Positions 1 through 8,281 are shown, numbered from the stretch's first letter. The stretch: DNA of 64,000 nucleotides from Fimbriiglobus sp043785105 (GCA_043785105.1 JAYVXO010000216.1:6875-70874), one strand, 5' to 3'. Translations and numbers: made by a program. The notes: a model not told the origin generated them from the letters alone.

Positions 1-246
1 GCCATCTACGACCGGCTCGGCGTGATGCGGATTTACACGAAACTGCCCGGCAAACCGCCGCAAATGGACAGCCCGTTCACGTGCCCCATCGGCGCTTCGA
101 TTCAAGAATTCGCACCGCGTGTTCACAACGACTTTGAAGACGGATTGAAGTCCGCACGGGTCTGGGGCAGTGGTGCGTTCGACGGACAAACGGTTGGCCG
201 CGATCATATCTTGCAGGATAAAGACGTGGTTGAGTTGCATCTGTAG
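1..246 (+). CDS. C-terminal TGS domain of a DRG/Obg-type GTPase (5' partial)
   Basis: The reading frame is open from the first base of the window to a TAG at 244-246, so the gene begins upstream. The visible 81 residues match the TGS domain at the end of DRG-family GTPases: a YDRLGVMRIYTKLPG-like start, a stretch with the PFTCPIGAS motif where a threonine or serine loop is expected, and an ending HILQDKDVVELHL. TGS domains are small beta-grasp folds that help such GTPases contact RNA or ribosomes. The GTPase motifs themselves lie outside the window. A RicT-like gene follows 76 bases downstream on the same strand. Confidence 0.8.
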   Translation, partial: AIYDRLGVMRIYTKLPGKPPQMDSPFTCPIGASIQEFAPRVHNDFEDGLKSARVWGSGAFDGQTVGRDHILQDKDVVELHL

Positions 247-322
247 GCCGTTCTGCACAAGATAGCGACGAGTGCTGGCCTCTTCCCCGCACTCAGACCT
301 GACCTCGATTGTAAAACGCACC

Positions 323-1168
323 ATGATCGCACAGCCGGATATTGGGTCCACAACGCCGAAAACAGGTGCCAAATACCTCGTTCGCCACGGCGTGATGCGG
401 TTCATCGGGGTGTTCACGGCGGACCTCGACTTCGTGTTTCGTCGGCAGGAAACGGTGATTATCCGCAGTGATCGCGGATTAGAAGCCGGCGAATTGCTTT
501 GCCCCGCGACCCCGCAAGCCGTCGCTGCAATCCCGGAGCCGACCAGCGGGCAACTGGTCCGGTGTGCGAATGCCGAAGACCGCAAACGGATTGCTGACAT
601 CGTGGACATCCAGAAACGCGAGTACACGACGGGCCGCGAACTGATCGTTCAGCACAAGTTGGCGATGCAGATCGTGGACGTGGAACATTTGTTCGGCGGC
701 GAACGGGTTGTGTTCTATTTTCTCTCGGATAGCCGCGTGGACTTCCGGGAACTGGTCAAGAGCATGGCCCGCGAATTCCATGCGCGAATCGAACTGCGGC
801 AAATCGGCGTGCGCGATGAAGCCAAGTTGCTCGCGGACTACGGCGATTGCGGGAAGCCGGTCTGCTGTAACACCCACATGGTGGTGATGCCGCCCGTGAG
901 TATGCGGATGGCGAAGCTGCAAAAATCGACGCTCGACCCCACGAAAATCTCGGGGCGGTGCGGGCGGCTCAAGTGTTGCTTGCGGTTCGAGCAGGATGTC
1001 TACGAAGAATTCCAAGCGATCCTACCGCCCGTCGGGTCGCGGGTCGTGACCAGCAAGGGGCAAGGTCGAGTTCTGGCCCAGGAAGTTCTCGCCCGCCGAC
1101 TGTTGATCGAGTTTGAAGACGGTCGCCGCTTGCCGGTGACCGTGGATGAAGTGTTGTCCCGGTTGTGA
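323..1168 (+). CDS. PSP1 domain protein, RicT/YaaT-like
   Basis: The 281-residue product is a PSP1 C-terminal domain protein related to Bacillus RicT (YaaT). RicT works with RicA and RicF in a Fe-S containing complex that affects RNase Y-dependent mRNA maturation. Six cysteines in two clusters support this: C176, C181 and C182 in the CGKPVCC segment, and C213, C218 and C219 in the CGRLKCC segment, with the conserved KISGRCGRLKCCL context. I chose the ATG at 323 because the PSP1 homology starts soon after it; an in-frame ATG exists at 272 but adds 17 unlikely residues. RicA and RicF partners were not seen here, so whether it acts on RNase Y in this organism is unknown. Confidence 0.8.
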   Translation: MIAQPDIGSTTPKTGAKYLVRHGVMRFIGVFTADLDFVFRRQETVIIRSDRGLEAGELLCPATPQAVAAIPEPTSGQLVRCANAEDRKRIADIVDIQKREYTTGRELIVQHKLAMQIVDVEHLFGGERVVFYFLSDSRVDFRELVKSMAREFHARIELRQIGVRDEAKLLADYGDCGKPVCCNTHMVVMPPVSMRMAKLQKSTLDPTKISGRCGRLKCCLRFEQDVYEEFQAILPPVGSRVVTSKGQGRVLAQEVLARRLLIEFEDGRRLPVTVDEVLSRL

Positions 1169-1263
1169 GCGAAGGCGGTTCGGTGTTGGGGTTGTGTGAA
1201 AAACTCTCGCCGCACAACCGATCACCTGATCGCCGTCACCCTCACGACTAATCAGGAGTGCCC

Positions 1264-1674
1264 GTGGACCCTAAGCTTCTCGAATTGATCCGTGAAGATT
1301 CCCGGTATGCCTATGAGGCATACGATTTTGTCTGCGACTGCGTCGGGTTCACCCAGGAACAACTTGGTCGTGCCCCGCAAGAAGAGGACGACCCCGAAGC
1401 GGACTATCATATATCGGGCGCTGAACTGGTCCGTGGCGGCTGCGAACTGGCGGTACTCGAATTCGGCATGATGGCGCCGATCGTCTTCAAGCAGTGGGGC
1501 ATCCGCAAAACAGACGACTTCGGTGCGATCGTGTTCAACCTCATCAAAGCCGAACGGCTGAGCAAATCGGACCGCGATGAGCCGGATGATTTTCACGAAC
1601 TGTTCGATCTCGACCAAGTCCTGACGGATGAGTTTGAACTCACAATAGGCGAGCCACGGAAAGGGCACCGATGA
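1264..1674 (+). CDS. Minf_1886 family protein (TIGR04138)
   Basis: This 136-residue acidic protein matches the Minf_1886 family, which is largely limited to Verrucomicrobia and Planctomycetota and has no known function. Recognisable parts are the N-terminal DPKLLELIREDSRYAYEAYDFV segment, the HISGAELVRG motif around residue 55, and the FGMMAPIVFKQWGI and DFGAIVFNLI segments typical of the family. I prefer the GTG at 1264 because an AGGAG sequence at 1253-1257 is then correctly spaced; the GTG at 1258 would touch it. The stop codon overlaps the next start in an ATGA arrangement at 1671-1674, so the two genes are probably translationally coupled. Confidence 0.8.
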   Translation: MDPKLLELIREDSRYAYEAYDFVCDCVGFTQEQLGRAPQEEDDPEADYHISGAELVRGGCELAVLEFGMMAPIVFKQWGIRKTDDFGAIVFNLIKAERLSKSDRDEPDDFHELFDLDQVLTDEFELTIGEPRKGHR

Positions 1675-2129
1675 TTTTTGCACGTCTCCGGTTCATCGTC
1701 GCATTACTTGCATTCTTGGGCTGGCTCGGGTGGCTGGCGTTGGCCGTCGCCCAGAAGGGCAAAACCGTGGTCATCTCCCGTGCCCAACTCACCGCCGCGA
1801 CACAACTCATCGTGGCGGAACTGACTGTGGGCAATGACGGGCTGCCGAATTCGATGGCAACGGTATCCGAGACGATTCGCGGCGAGCCGATTCCCGGTGG
1901 CACAAGTATTGAAGTGCTAAACTTGCCCTCCGCAATGCCGCCGGGTGCGAAGGGAAGCGTGAACGCGGGGCGATATTTGCTACCCGTGATCGGGGACGGC
2001 AAAACGTACCGCATCGCCGGGCTGCCCCGTTCACCCGGCTACGAAGCCAGTGACCCCGCGTTGCCAGCGATTTATGTGTGGAACACCGACACCCAGGCAC
2101 AACTCCGCAAACTGGGGCTAATGCCGTGA
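1671..2129 (+). CDS. Membrane-anchored hypothetical protein
   Basis: The 152-residue product has one hydrophobic segment near residues 9-28, which is a signal anchor or uncleaved signal peptide, followed by a soluble part rich in Gly, Pro and Ala. No known domain was recognised. The start overlaps the stop of the Minf_1886 gene by four bases, which supports a two-gene operon and makes the start secure. The soluble part (residues 30-152) would face outside the cytoplasmic membrane. A palindromic repeat region and the tRNA operon follow. Confidence 0.6.
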   Translation: MIFARLRFIVALLAFLGWLGWLALAVAQKGKTVVISRAQLTAATQLIVAELTVGNDGLPNSMATVSETIRGEPIPGGTSIEVLNLPSAMPPGAKGSVNAGRYLLPVIGDGKTYRIAGLPRSPGYEASDPALPAIYVWNTDTQAQLRKLGLMP

Positions 2130-2249
2130 TTCACCCGAACCTAAACGCGGTTCGGGATGTCCGTTCAACGCGGATTCCCGAATGATCTAAATTAGGCTTA
2201 TTGAGTGAGTGTCGTCGATGTTGCGAATCGTTGAATTGCAGTCTTGGCT

Positions 2250-2454
2250 TTGTGCCCTGAAGGGGCACCGGAGTGTAGCCACGGGTGAAGCGAAGCGCAA
2301 CCCGTGGACAGTAACACCCACCCAACACTCGCCCTGAAGGGGCGACGGAATTCCTCTGCCCCTTCAGGGCAGTTGAGTCGTGGAGCATCCCGTTCCACGG
2401 GTTCCGCGAAGCGCTCCACCCGTGGCTACAATCCTCGACCGCTAACGCGGTCGC
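2250..2454. repeat. Dispersed palindromic element, copy A
   Basis: The 450-base gap before the tRNA genes is mostly this element. It is made of nested inverted segments: GTGCCCTGAAGGGGCAC at the left, then CCACGGGTGAAGCGAAGC pairing with CAACCCGTGG, a central GCCCTGAAGGGGC that pairs with GCCCCTTCAGGGC near 2358-2371, and a right arm in which CCACGGG pairs with CCCGTGG before GCTACAATCC. A related copy with the same block order lies at 24741-24943. No protein is encoded with confidence. The boundaries are approximate. Confidence 0.75.
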
Positions 2455-2523
2455 CAAACCTCGACAATTCGGTGCCAACTTACGTGACACTCACCCAAGT
2501 TGTTACTGTTCGGTAAATTCGGC

Positions 2524-2550
2524 TTGAAGGCGGCCGTACCCGGCCATAAT
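2524..2550 (+). promoter_or_regulatory. Possible promoter of the tRNA-tuf operon
   Basis: A TTGAAG box at 2524-2529 is followed after 15 bases by CATAAT at 2545-2550, about 30 bases before the first tRNA. The spacer is shorter than the usual 17 bases, so this is a candidate only. Position and orientation fit transcription of the tRNA cluster. Confidence 0.35.
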
Positions 2551-2579
2551 GTTAAGCATTCACTGCGAGGCGTCGTACT

Positions 2580-2652
2580 GCTCGCGTAGCTCAGTTGGTA
2601 GAGCAACGGTTTTGTAAACCGTAGGTCGTGGGTTCGAGTCCCACTGTGAGCT
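2580..2652 (+). tRNA. tRNA-Thr (anticodon TGT)
   Basis: The 73-base cloverleaf has acceptor arms GCTCGCG and TGTGAGC (with two G-U pairs), a D arm GCTC...GAGC, an anticodon stem ACGGT/ACCGT with loop TTTGTAA, and the T loop TTCGAGT. The anticodon TGT reads threonine ACA codons. No CCA is encoded. It is first in the order Thr-Tyr-Gly-Thr-tuf, the same as thrU-tyrU-glyT-thrT-tufB in Escherichia coli. Confidence 0.97.
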
Positions 2653-2676
2653 TTCCGTTGATTGATGTTGAATACC

Positions 2677-2759
2677 GGGTAGATGGCAGAGTGGTCTATT
2701 GCACCAGACTGTAAATCTGGCCTCTCACGAGATCGGGGGTTCGAATCCCTCTCTACCCA
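2677..2759 (+). tRNA. tRNA-Tyr (anticodon GTA)
   Basis: The 83-base sequence is a class II tRNA with a long variable arm. Acceptor arms GGGTAGA and TCTACCC pair fully. The anticodon stem CCAGA/TCTGG carries loop CTGTAAA with anticodon GTA. The T arm GGGGG-TTCGAAT-CCCTC is normal. The discriminator base is A and no CCA is encoded. Confidence 0.97.
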
Positions 2760-2771
2760 TTAGTAGTGGTC

Positions 2772-2851
2772 AGTGGATAGTGAGAAGTGGATAGAGGTAG
2801 AAAAAAGACTGATCCGGTTTTTCTACCTCTATCCACTTCTCACTATCCACT
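2772..2851. repeat. Perfect 34-bp inverted repeat between tRNA genes
   Basis: The arm at 2772-2805 is an exact inverted copy of 2818-2851, separated by 12 bases. The arm is built of near-repeats of AGTGGATAG and GAAGTGG and ends in AAAAA/TTTTT at the loop. The transcript would fold into a very stable hairpin between tRNA-Tyr and tRNA-Gly, which could guide processing or cause partial termination. The hairpin after rpoC (18287-18361) has a similar design. Confidence 0.9.
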
Positions 2852-2858
2852 ACCCCAC

Positions 2859-2930
2859 GCGGGAGTAACTCAACGGTAGAGTACTTGCCTTCCAAGCAAG
2901 CTGTTGCGGGTTCAAATCCCGTCTCCCGCT
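2859..2930 (+). tRNA. tRNA-Gly (anticodon TCC)
   Basis: The 72-base cloverleaf has acceptor arms GCGGGAG and CTCCCGC, anticodon stem CTTGC/GCAAG with loop CTTCCAA (anticodon TCC), and T loop TTCAAAT between GCGGG and CCCGT. The discriminator base is T and no CCA is encoded. Confidence 0.97.
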
Positions 2931-2962
2931 CTGGTCGAATAAGTCTGACTCTCGTATAAATC

Positions 2963-2987
2963 GCCTGCCGGACTCGGTCCGGTAGGC
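2963..2987 (+). other. Hairpin between tRNA-Gly and tRNA-Thr
   Basis: Bases 2963-2973 pair with 2977-2987 (11 pairs including one G-U) around a TCG loop. No run of T follows, so it is more likely a processing signal or structural spacer than a terminator. Confidence 0.5.
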
Positions 2988-2997
2988 TTGAAAAATC

Positions 2998-3070
<73 letters not shown>

Positions 3071-3280
3071 TTTGAACGGCGGGGTTGACCCGCCTTTCGT
3101 CCGTCGTGAGTGACTTTTGGGTTCGGCTTAGCCGAAGCCCTACAATAGTCATATCACGAAGGGCTACGGGATTGGGCGATTGTCTGTCCTTTGAACCGAA
3201 AGCGGGTCCACGTCGTCGCCGAGTTGGCGCTCGACCGGCATCCGGTCGCAATGTCTGGGTCGCACCAGCGGAGATTTACG

Positions 3281-4489
3281 ATGGCGAAGGGCGTATTTGA
3301 ACGGAACAAACCACACGTCAACGTTGGCACCATTGGCCACATTGACCACGGTAAAACCACGCTGACGGCGGCAATCGTCGCGCGGCAAGGGTTCAAGAAC
3401 AAGACCGCGTTTAAGAACTACCAAGATATTGCGAAGGGCGGTACCGTTCGGGACGCGAACAAGACCGTGACGATCGCGGTTTCGCACGTCGAGTACGAAA
3501 CCCCGAACCGGCACTACGCCCACATCGACTGTCCCGGCCACGCCGACTACATCAAGAACATGATTACCGGCGCCGCCCAAATGGACGCCGCAATCCTGGT
3601 CGTGGCCGCCAACGACGGCCCGATGCCCCAGACGAAAGAGCACGTGCTGTTGGCTCGCCAAGTCGGCGTGCCGCGCCTCGTGGTGTTCATGAACAAGGTG
3701 GACACGGTTGACGACCCCGAATTGCTCGACCTCGTCGAAATGGAAATTCGGGAACTGCTCAACAAGTACGAGTTCCCCGGCGATGAGATCCCGATCATTC
3801 GTGGTCAATCGAAAGACGCCCTCGAAAACGCGACGACCGACGGCCCCGGCTCGAAGTCGATCGACGAGTTAATGATTGCCCTCGACACCTACATTCCCCA
3901 GCCGATCCGGGAAGAAGAAAAGCCGCTCCTGATGAGCGTCGAAGACGTCTTCTCGATCAAAGGTCGGGGTACGGTGGCAACGGGTCGCGTTGAACGTGGC
4001 ACGGCCAAAGTCGGCGACGACGTGGAAATCATCGGCCTCCGCAAAGACAACATCAAGACCACGATCACCGGGATCGAAATGTTCCAGAAGACTCTGGACA
4101 AAGCAATTGCGGGCGACAACGTCGGCGTGTTGCTGCGGGGCATTGACCGGGACGGCATCGAACGCGGTCAGGTGATCGCCAAGCCGGGTAGCATCACCCC
4201 GCACACCAAGTTTGAAGCCAACATTTACGTGTTGAGCAAAGACGAAGGTGGTCGTCACACGCCGTTCTTCAGTGGGTACAAACCACAGTTCTACTTCCGC
4301 ACCACGGACGTAACGGGTAGCATCAAACTCCCGGCTGGCGTTGAAATGTGCATGCCCGGCGACAACGTGCAAGTCGAAGTGGAACTGATGGACGGGATGC
4401 CAGTCGCAATGGACGATGGCCTCCGGTTCGCCATCCGCGAAGGCGGCCGGACCGTCGGTTCGGGTGTGGTCGTCAAGATTCTGGTTTAA
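3281..4489 (+). CDS. tuf: Elongation factor Tu
   Basis: The 402-residue product is EF-Tu, the GTPase that brings aminoacyl-tRNA to the ribosome. The G domain shows GHIDHGKTT (P loop), DCPGHADY (G3) and NKVD (G4). Domains 2 and 3 are complete, with GRGTVATGRVERG and the PQFYFRTTDVTG motif, and the protein ends GVVVKILV. The ATG at 3281 gives the standard MAKxxFERNKPHVNVGTIGH start; the frame is open upstream but that part is not EF-Tu-like. Switch I is unusual: the usual RGITI is read here as KTVTI (residues 61-65), preceded by KGGTVRDAN and two residues longer than in E. coli. The catalytic Thr is kept as T64, but the preceding Gly is Val. Confidence 0.97.
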   Translation: MAKGVFERNKPHVNVGTIGHIDHGKTTLTAAIVARQGFKNKTAFKNYQDIAKGGTVRDANKTVTIAVSHVEYETPNRHYAHIDCPGHADYIKNMITGAAQMDAAILVVAANDGPMPQTKEHVLLARQVGVPRLVVFMNKVDTVDDPELLDLVEMEIRELLNKYEFPGDEIPIIRGQSKDALENATTDGPGSKSIDELMIALDTYIPQPIREEEKPLLMSVEDVFSIKGRGTVATGRVERGTAKVGDDVEIIGLRKDNIKTTITGIEMFQKTLDKAIAGDNVGVLLRGIDRDGIERGQVIAKPGSITPHTKFEANIYVLSKDEGGRHTPFFSGYKPQFYFRTTDVTGSIKLPAGVEMCMPGDNVQVEVELMDGMPVAMDDGLRFAIREGGRTVGSGVVVKILV

Positions 4490-4604
4490 TGACCAAATGG
4501 GCCCGGAGTGGGATTACGGCGGGTATGGGGCGAGATCAGATTAAAACGAAGTCCGTTGTCTTCTGAACTCGCTTCTCTCCCAACGCTATTCGCCCACGAA
4601 ATCT

Positions 4605-4677
4605 AGGTGCGTAGCTCAACTGGCAGAGCGGCGGTCTCCAAAACCGCAGGTTATAGGTTCAATTCCTATCGCACCTG
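4605..4677 (+). tRNA. tRNA-Trp (anticodon CCA)
   Basis: The 73-base cloverleaf has acceptor arms AGGTGCG and CGCACCT, D arm GCTC...GAGC, anticodon stem GCGGT/ACCGC with loop CTCCAAA (anticodon CCA), and T loop TTCAATT. Discriminator G is the usual base for tRNA-Trp. A tRNA-Trp between tuf and secE is a common bacterial arrangement. Confidence 0.97.
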
Positions 4678-4831
4678 TTGACCGAGTTTCAGTGCAGTCG
4701 AATCATCCGGTGACCAAAGTCGGCAAGGTGATAACGGGAAACAAGCTAGGCCAGCGCATGACGCGCTGGCCTCTTCACTCCCTAAACCTCGTCGGCCTGG
4801 TTGTCTCAAATTTGTCAAGGTCGGGAGAAGG

Positions 4832-5818
4832 ATGGGTATGGCAACCGCCGTCCAGCCGAATAAGCCAGTCACGACATCGAATCCTCGCACGAAGTTGGTT
4901 CTTGCCAGCATCGCCGGCGCAGCGTTTCTACTGATTGGCATTGGTGTCGCTGCTTACGCGATTCCGTTAGTCTGGGCACAATCCGTTAGCCCGGTTCTGG
5001 CACCGCTCGGCTCGTTAGTCGATGCGGCGCTCAAAGTTGTGGCACAACTCACAGCCATTGCAGTCTTCGTGTGGGTCGGGTCACTGCTCGCCGGTGCGAG
5101 TCCACCCAGCGGAATTCGTGGTGGGATTTTCCTGGTCATCTCGGCTGCGATTGCAATCTTTTTCATCGTGCGTGCGGTGGGATTGAAGCTTGAAGACTCC
5201 TCATTGGGACTGCCGATCACGCTGGTCGTTCTGGGTGCGTTGCTGGGTTTGACGTACCGAGGTTTGGCATCGGATCGCGGCGAAGCGATCATGCACACGC
5301 TCGAAAACGAAGGGCTACTGAGCCTGTTCGTCTACAAACGAACGCAAGGCTTGAAAGCACGGCGGTACACGCTCATCGGCTTGCTAATTATCGGCTGGTC
5401 GGGTGTTTATTCGCTGATTTCGCACAACATGCTGGACGGGAACTGGGATCTTCCCATTCCGTTCACCAATGGCTTCACTTTGACGCTCCTAACCGATCTG
5501 GGTTACTCGGTCCCCCTGTTGTTGGGAATCGCCACCTTCTGGATCGCATGGCGTGCCGTCAACGCTCCTAGCTTCGCCGATTTCTTGATCGCCACCGAAG
5601 CCGAGATGAACAAGGTGTCGTGGTCCACCCGCAAGCGGCTCGTCCAGGACACCATTGTCGTGTTGATTACTGTGTTGCTTTTGACCGTGTTTTTGTTCAC
5701 GGTGGATTTGTTTTGGAGTTGGCTACTCAGCCGGCCGTTTATCGGCGTGCTGCCACCAAAGTCCCAAACGACGGGTGCGGTTGTTGACTCGGTCCAAGGC
5801 AAGAAAGTCGATTGGTAA
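4832..5818 (+). CDS. secE: SecE translocase subunit with large membrane extension
   Basis: SecE clamps the SecY channel in the cytoplasmic membrane. The SecE domain is at the C-terminus (about residues 246-305): an amphipathic helix with the motif TEAEMNKVSWSTRKRLVQ, then one membrane helix. Usual bacterial SecE has 60-130 residues, but this protein has 328. The first 245 residues hold about six further hydrophobic segments (near 22-46, 64-87, 98-118, 127-142, 180-197 and 225-242). The position between tRNA-Trp and nusG confirms the call. GGGAGAAGG before 4832 is the ribosome binding site; the in-frame ATG at 4838 is also possible. The role of the extension is unknown. Confidence 0.92.
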   Translation: MGMATAVQPNKPVTTSNPRTKLVLASIAGAAFLLIGIGVAAYAIPLVWAQSVSPVLAPLGSLVDAALKVVAQLTAIAVFVWVGSLLAGASPPSGIRGGIFLVISAAIAIFFIVRAVGLKLEDSSLGLPITLVVLGALLGLTYRGLASDRGEAIMHTLENEGLLSLFVYKRTQGLKARRYTLIGLLIIGWSGVYSLISHNMLDGNWDLPIPFTNGFTLTLLTDLGYSVPLLLGIATFWIAWRAVNAPSFADFLIATEAEMNKVSWSTRKRLVQDTIVVLITVLLLTVFLFTVDLFWSWLLSRPFIGVLPPKSQTTGAVVDSVQGKKVDW

Positions 5819-5851
5819 CCTGTTCGCCCCCCTGTTCCTCTCGGGTGAGCC

Positions 5852-6655
5852 ATGACTAAAGATCACACAACTATGAACGCGGCTGAACCCCATGCAACCG
5901 CCGTTGAAGGCGAAGTTGAATCGGTCGCCCACGTCGCTGCCGATGCTGCGAATGAAACGCTCGTGGACATTCCGGAGATAACTCTTCCGGTTATTGCCCT
6001 CGATGCGGAGCCAGTTGTTCCGCCGAGCAACAAGAAGTGGTACATCGTCAAGGTCACGAGTGGGCGGGAAGAGTCGATCAAGGCGTCCATCGAGCGCCGG
6101 GTGAAAATCGAAGGACTCGAAGAGTTCTTCGGCCAAGTTTTCATCCCGGTCGAACGGGTCATCGAAGTCAAAAAGGTCAAGGAAACAAAAAACGGCGAGA
6201 AGGTGACCAAAGAAAAGCGCGTGACCAAGGAAAAGAAAAAGTTCCCCGGTTACGTCATGGCTGAAGTCGAATTCAACGACCAAATCCTCTACCTGTTCCG
6301 CGAGACTTCGGGCGTCGGTGATTTTGTCGGGTCCGCACCGGGTCGCGCGCCGTCGCCGATGGCCGACATCGACATCCAGCGGATGCTCGGTGACGCCGGC
6401 GGCCCGTTAGACTCCAAGGACGAAGCGGGCAAGAAGTCAGGTCGCAAGCCGGGGAAGACGGTCGTGAAACTCGACTTTGAAAAAGGCGACAAGGTCCGCA
6501 TCCGCGACGGCGCCTTCGCCAGTATGGAAGGCGAAGTCACCGAAATTAGCACCCCGAAAGACCCGTCCGAAACGCCGAAGGTCAGCGTGGTGGTCACGAT
6601 CTTCGGACGCCCGGTGCCGATGGAGTTTGAATACTGGCAGGTTGACAAGAATTAG
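5852..6655 (+). CDS. nusG: Transcription termination/antitermination protein NusG
   Basis: NusG binds the RNA polymerase clamp and links it to Rho or the ribosome. The 267-residue product has an Ala/Glu-rich N-terminal extension of about 60 residues, then an NGN domain starting at KKWYIVKVTSGREE (W63), and a KOW domain near the C-terminus starting FEKGDKVRIRDGAF. Inside NGN, a Lys/Glu-rich insert of about 25 residues (near 110-132) precedes the conserved KKFPGYVMAE motif. Both additions make it longer than the usual 180 residues. It starts 33 bases after secE. Confidence 0.95.
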   Translation: MTKDHTTMNAAEPHATAVEGEVESVAHVAADAANETLVDIPEITLPVIALDAEPVVPPSNKKWYIVKVTSGREESIKASIERRVKIEGLEEFFGQVFIPVERVIEVKKVKETKNGEKVTKEKRVTKEKKKFPGYVMAEVEFNDQILYLFRETSGVGDFVGSAPGRAPSPMADIDIQRMLGDAGGPLDSKDEAGKKSGRKPGKTVVKLDFEKGDKVRIRDGAFASMEGEVTEISTPKDPSETPKVSVVVTIFGRPVPMEFEYWQVDKN

Positions 6656-6665
6656 CTTGACACAC

Positions 6666-6692
6666 TTGACATCTACCCGAATTCGCTACAAT
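6666..6692 (+). promoter_or_regulatory. Possible promoter before rplK
   Basis: TTGACA at 6666-6671 and TACAAT at 6687-6692 are separated by 15 bases, just after the nusG stop. A second TTGACA is at 6657-6662. Both boxes match the sigma-70 consensus well but the spacer is short. It could start a separate rplK-rplA transcript. Confidence 0.4.
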
Positions 6693-6701
6693 CACAACTT
6701 C

Positions 6702-6736
6702 ACCCCTTTCCATTTTTGGAGAGGGGCTTCTTTTTT
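6702..6736 (+). terminator. Intrinsic terminator or attenuator after nusG
   Basis: CCCCTTTCC (6702-6710) faces GGAGAGGGG (6718-6726) around an ATTTTT loop, and a T-rich tract follows at 6728-6736. This looks like a Rho-independent terminator between secE-nusG and rplK, so read-through to the ribosomal protein genes may be partial. Confidence 0.65.
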
Positions 6737-6788
6737 AATCGAACGACCTTGGTCCGGCGTGCGCGGCAAGGCGTTGTTTAGGTGAGAC

Positions 6789-7253
6789 ATGGCCAAGACG
6801 GTAACCGCTTACGTCAAGTTGCAATGCCCCGGTGGTCTGGCGACACCCGCACCACCCGTGGGTCCGGCGTTGGGTTCTCACGGTGTGAACATCGGCCAAT
6901 TCGTGAAGCAATTCAACGAAAAGACCGCCGCCCCGGAAACCAAAGGGATGATGCTCCCGATCGTCATCACGGTGTATTCGGACCGAAGTTTCGAGTTCAA
7001 AATCAAATCGCCACCTGCGGCGGTTTTGTTGAAGCTCGCCGCGAAGATTCCGCACACAAAGAAAGCGGGCGGGGATGTGATTCCTGCGGACTCGAAGAAG
7101 GGCGGCAAGTACAAAGGGTTCTCCGTGACGAAGGCCCAAGTGGAAGACATTGCGAAAAAGAAACTCGCCGACTTGAACGCCCGTGACGTGGAACATGCCA
7201 CGCGAATTATCGCAGGGACAGCCCGGAGTATGGGCCTCACTGTGACGGAGTGA
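6789..7253 (+). CDS. rplK: 50S ribosomal protein L11
   Basis: L11 sits at the base of the ribosomal stalk with 23S rRNA and is needed for factor-dependent GTPase activity. The 154-residue sequence is close to the usual 141-150. The N-terminal domain has the conserved CPGGLATPAPPVGPALGSHG segment and the INIxxFxxxFN-type motif (VNIGQFVKQFNEKT). The C-terminal RNA-binding domain ends with GTARSMGLTV. The GTG-rich leader and the position between nusG and rplA are standard. Confidence 0.97.
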   Translation: MAKTVTAYVKLQCPGGLATPAPPVGPALGSHGVNIGQFVKQFNEKTAAPETKGMMLPIVITVYSDRSFEFKIKSPPAAVLLKLAAKIPHTKKAGGDVIPADSKKGGKYKGFSVTKAQVEDIAKKKLADLNARDVEHATRIIAGTARSMGLTVTE

Positions 7254-7411
7254 TGACGCGAAAATCACGCTCAGCCGTTGCCAGTCCAGCAAAATCGTCC
7301 TATTTGTAATTTTTCTCCTTCACCACTCGGCGCGGCCCAGTGGGAGGGGTTGCGTTCTTCCTGCACTCGTGTGCAACCAGAATGCCCCCGCTAACCGGAG
7401 TTTTGTGAATC

Positions 7412-8248
7412 ATGGCGAATGACAAAGAAGCGGCTCCCGAAGCCGCCACCCCACCTGCCACTCCTGCGGCAGCTTCAGCACCGAAGGCTGCGGGCAAAGA
7501 TCAACAAGATCAAGCACCCAAAAAGAAAAAGCGCGCCGGCAAATCGCCCCGCAAGGGTAAGAAGCTTCGCAACCACCTGAAGAACATCGACCAAAAAGTC
7601 CGCGCGTTGGCGGCACTGCCGATCAAGCAAGCGGTCACGATGTTGAAGGGGTTTAAGAAAGCGAAGTTCGACGAAACCGTCGAACTTCACATCAACCTCG
7701 GTATCGACTCCACGCAATCGGACCAAATGGTCCGGGGCAGCGTGGCATTGCCGAACGGGATTGGAAAGTCAGTCCGGGTTGCGGTGTTCTGCCAAGGCGA
7801 CAACGTCGCCAAGGCCAAAGCCGCTGGTGCTGACCACGTTGGTGGTTCGGATTTAGTCGAAAAGGTCCAAAAAGAAGGCTTTCTTGACTTCGATGTGGCC
7901 ATCGCCACGCAAGACATGATGGGTCAAGTCTCCCGTCTCGGGAAAGTGCTCGGGCCACGCGGCCTGATGCCCACCCCGAAAGCCGGTACTGTGGTTTCGG
8001 CTGGCGGAGACATCGCTGCCGCCGTGAAGGAATTCAAGGCGGGTAAAGTCGAATACCGCTCCGATAAGACAGGTCAGATCCACGCGGGTGTCGGCAAGAT
8101 GAGCTTTGACGATCAAAAGCTCATCGAGAATATTACGACCTTCGTCGAAACCGTGCGGGCGGCTAAGCCGTCGGGCGTCAAAGGCAACTACATCAACGGC
8201 GTCGTGTTGTCGGCCACAATGTGCCCCGGTATCCGGATGGCGACCTAA
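7412..8248 (+). CDS. rplA: 50S ribosomal protein L1 with N-terminal extension
   Basis: L1 forms the mobile stalk near the E site and in many bacteria represses its own operon. The L1 body starts near residue 55 (KVRALAALPIKQAV) and shows the family signature around VSRLGKVLGPRGLMPTPKAG. The protein has 278 residues against about 230 in E. coli; the added first 50 residues are rich in Ala, Pro and Lys (KKKKRAGKSPRKGKK) and resemble a basic tail. The gap to rplK is 158 bases, larger than usual; no separate promoter is clear in it. Confidence 0.95.
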   Translation: MANDKEAAPEAATPPATPAAASAPKAAGKDQQDQAPKKKKRAGKSPRKGKKLRNHLKNIDQKVRALAALPIKQAVTMLKGFKKAKFDETVELHINLGIDSTQSDQMVRGSVALPNGIGKSVRVAVFCQGDNVAKAKAAGADHVGGSDLVEKVQKEGFLDFDVAIATQDMMGQVSRLGKVLGPRGLMPTPKAGTVVSAGGDIAAAVKEFKAGKVEYRSDKTGQIHAGVGKMSFDDQKLIENITTFVETVRAAKPSGVKGNYINGVVLSATMCPGIRMAT

Positions 8249-8281
8249 CACATCTAACTGCGGACACCGCACGGGTAAGAC

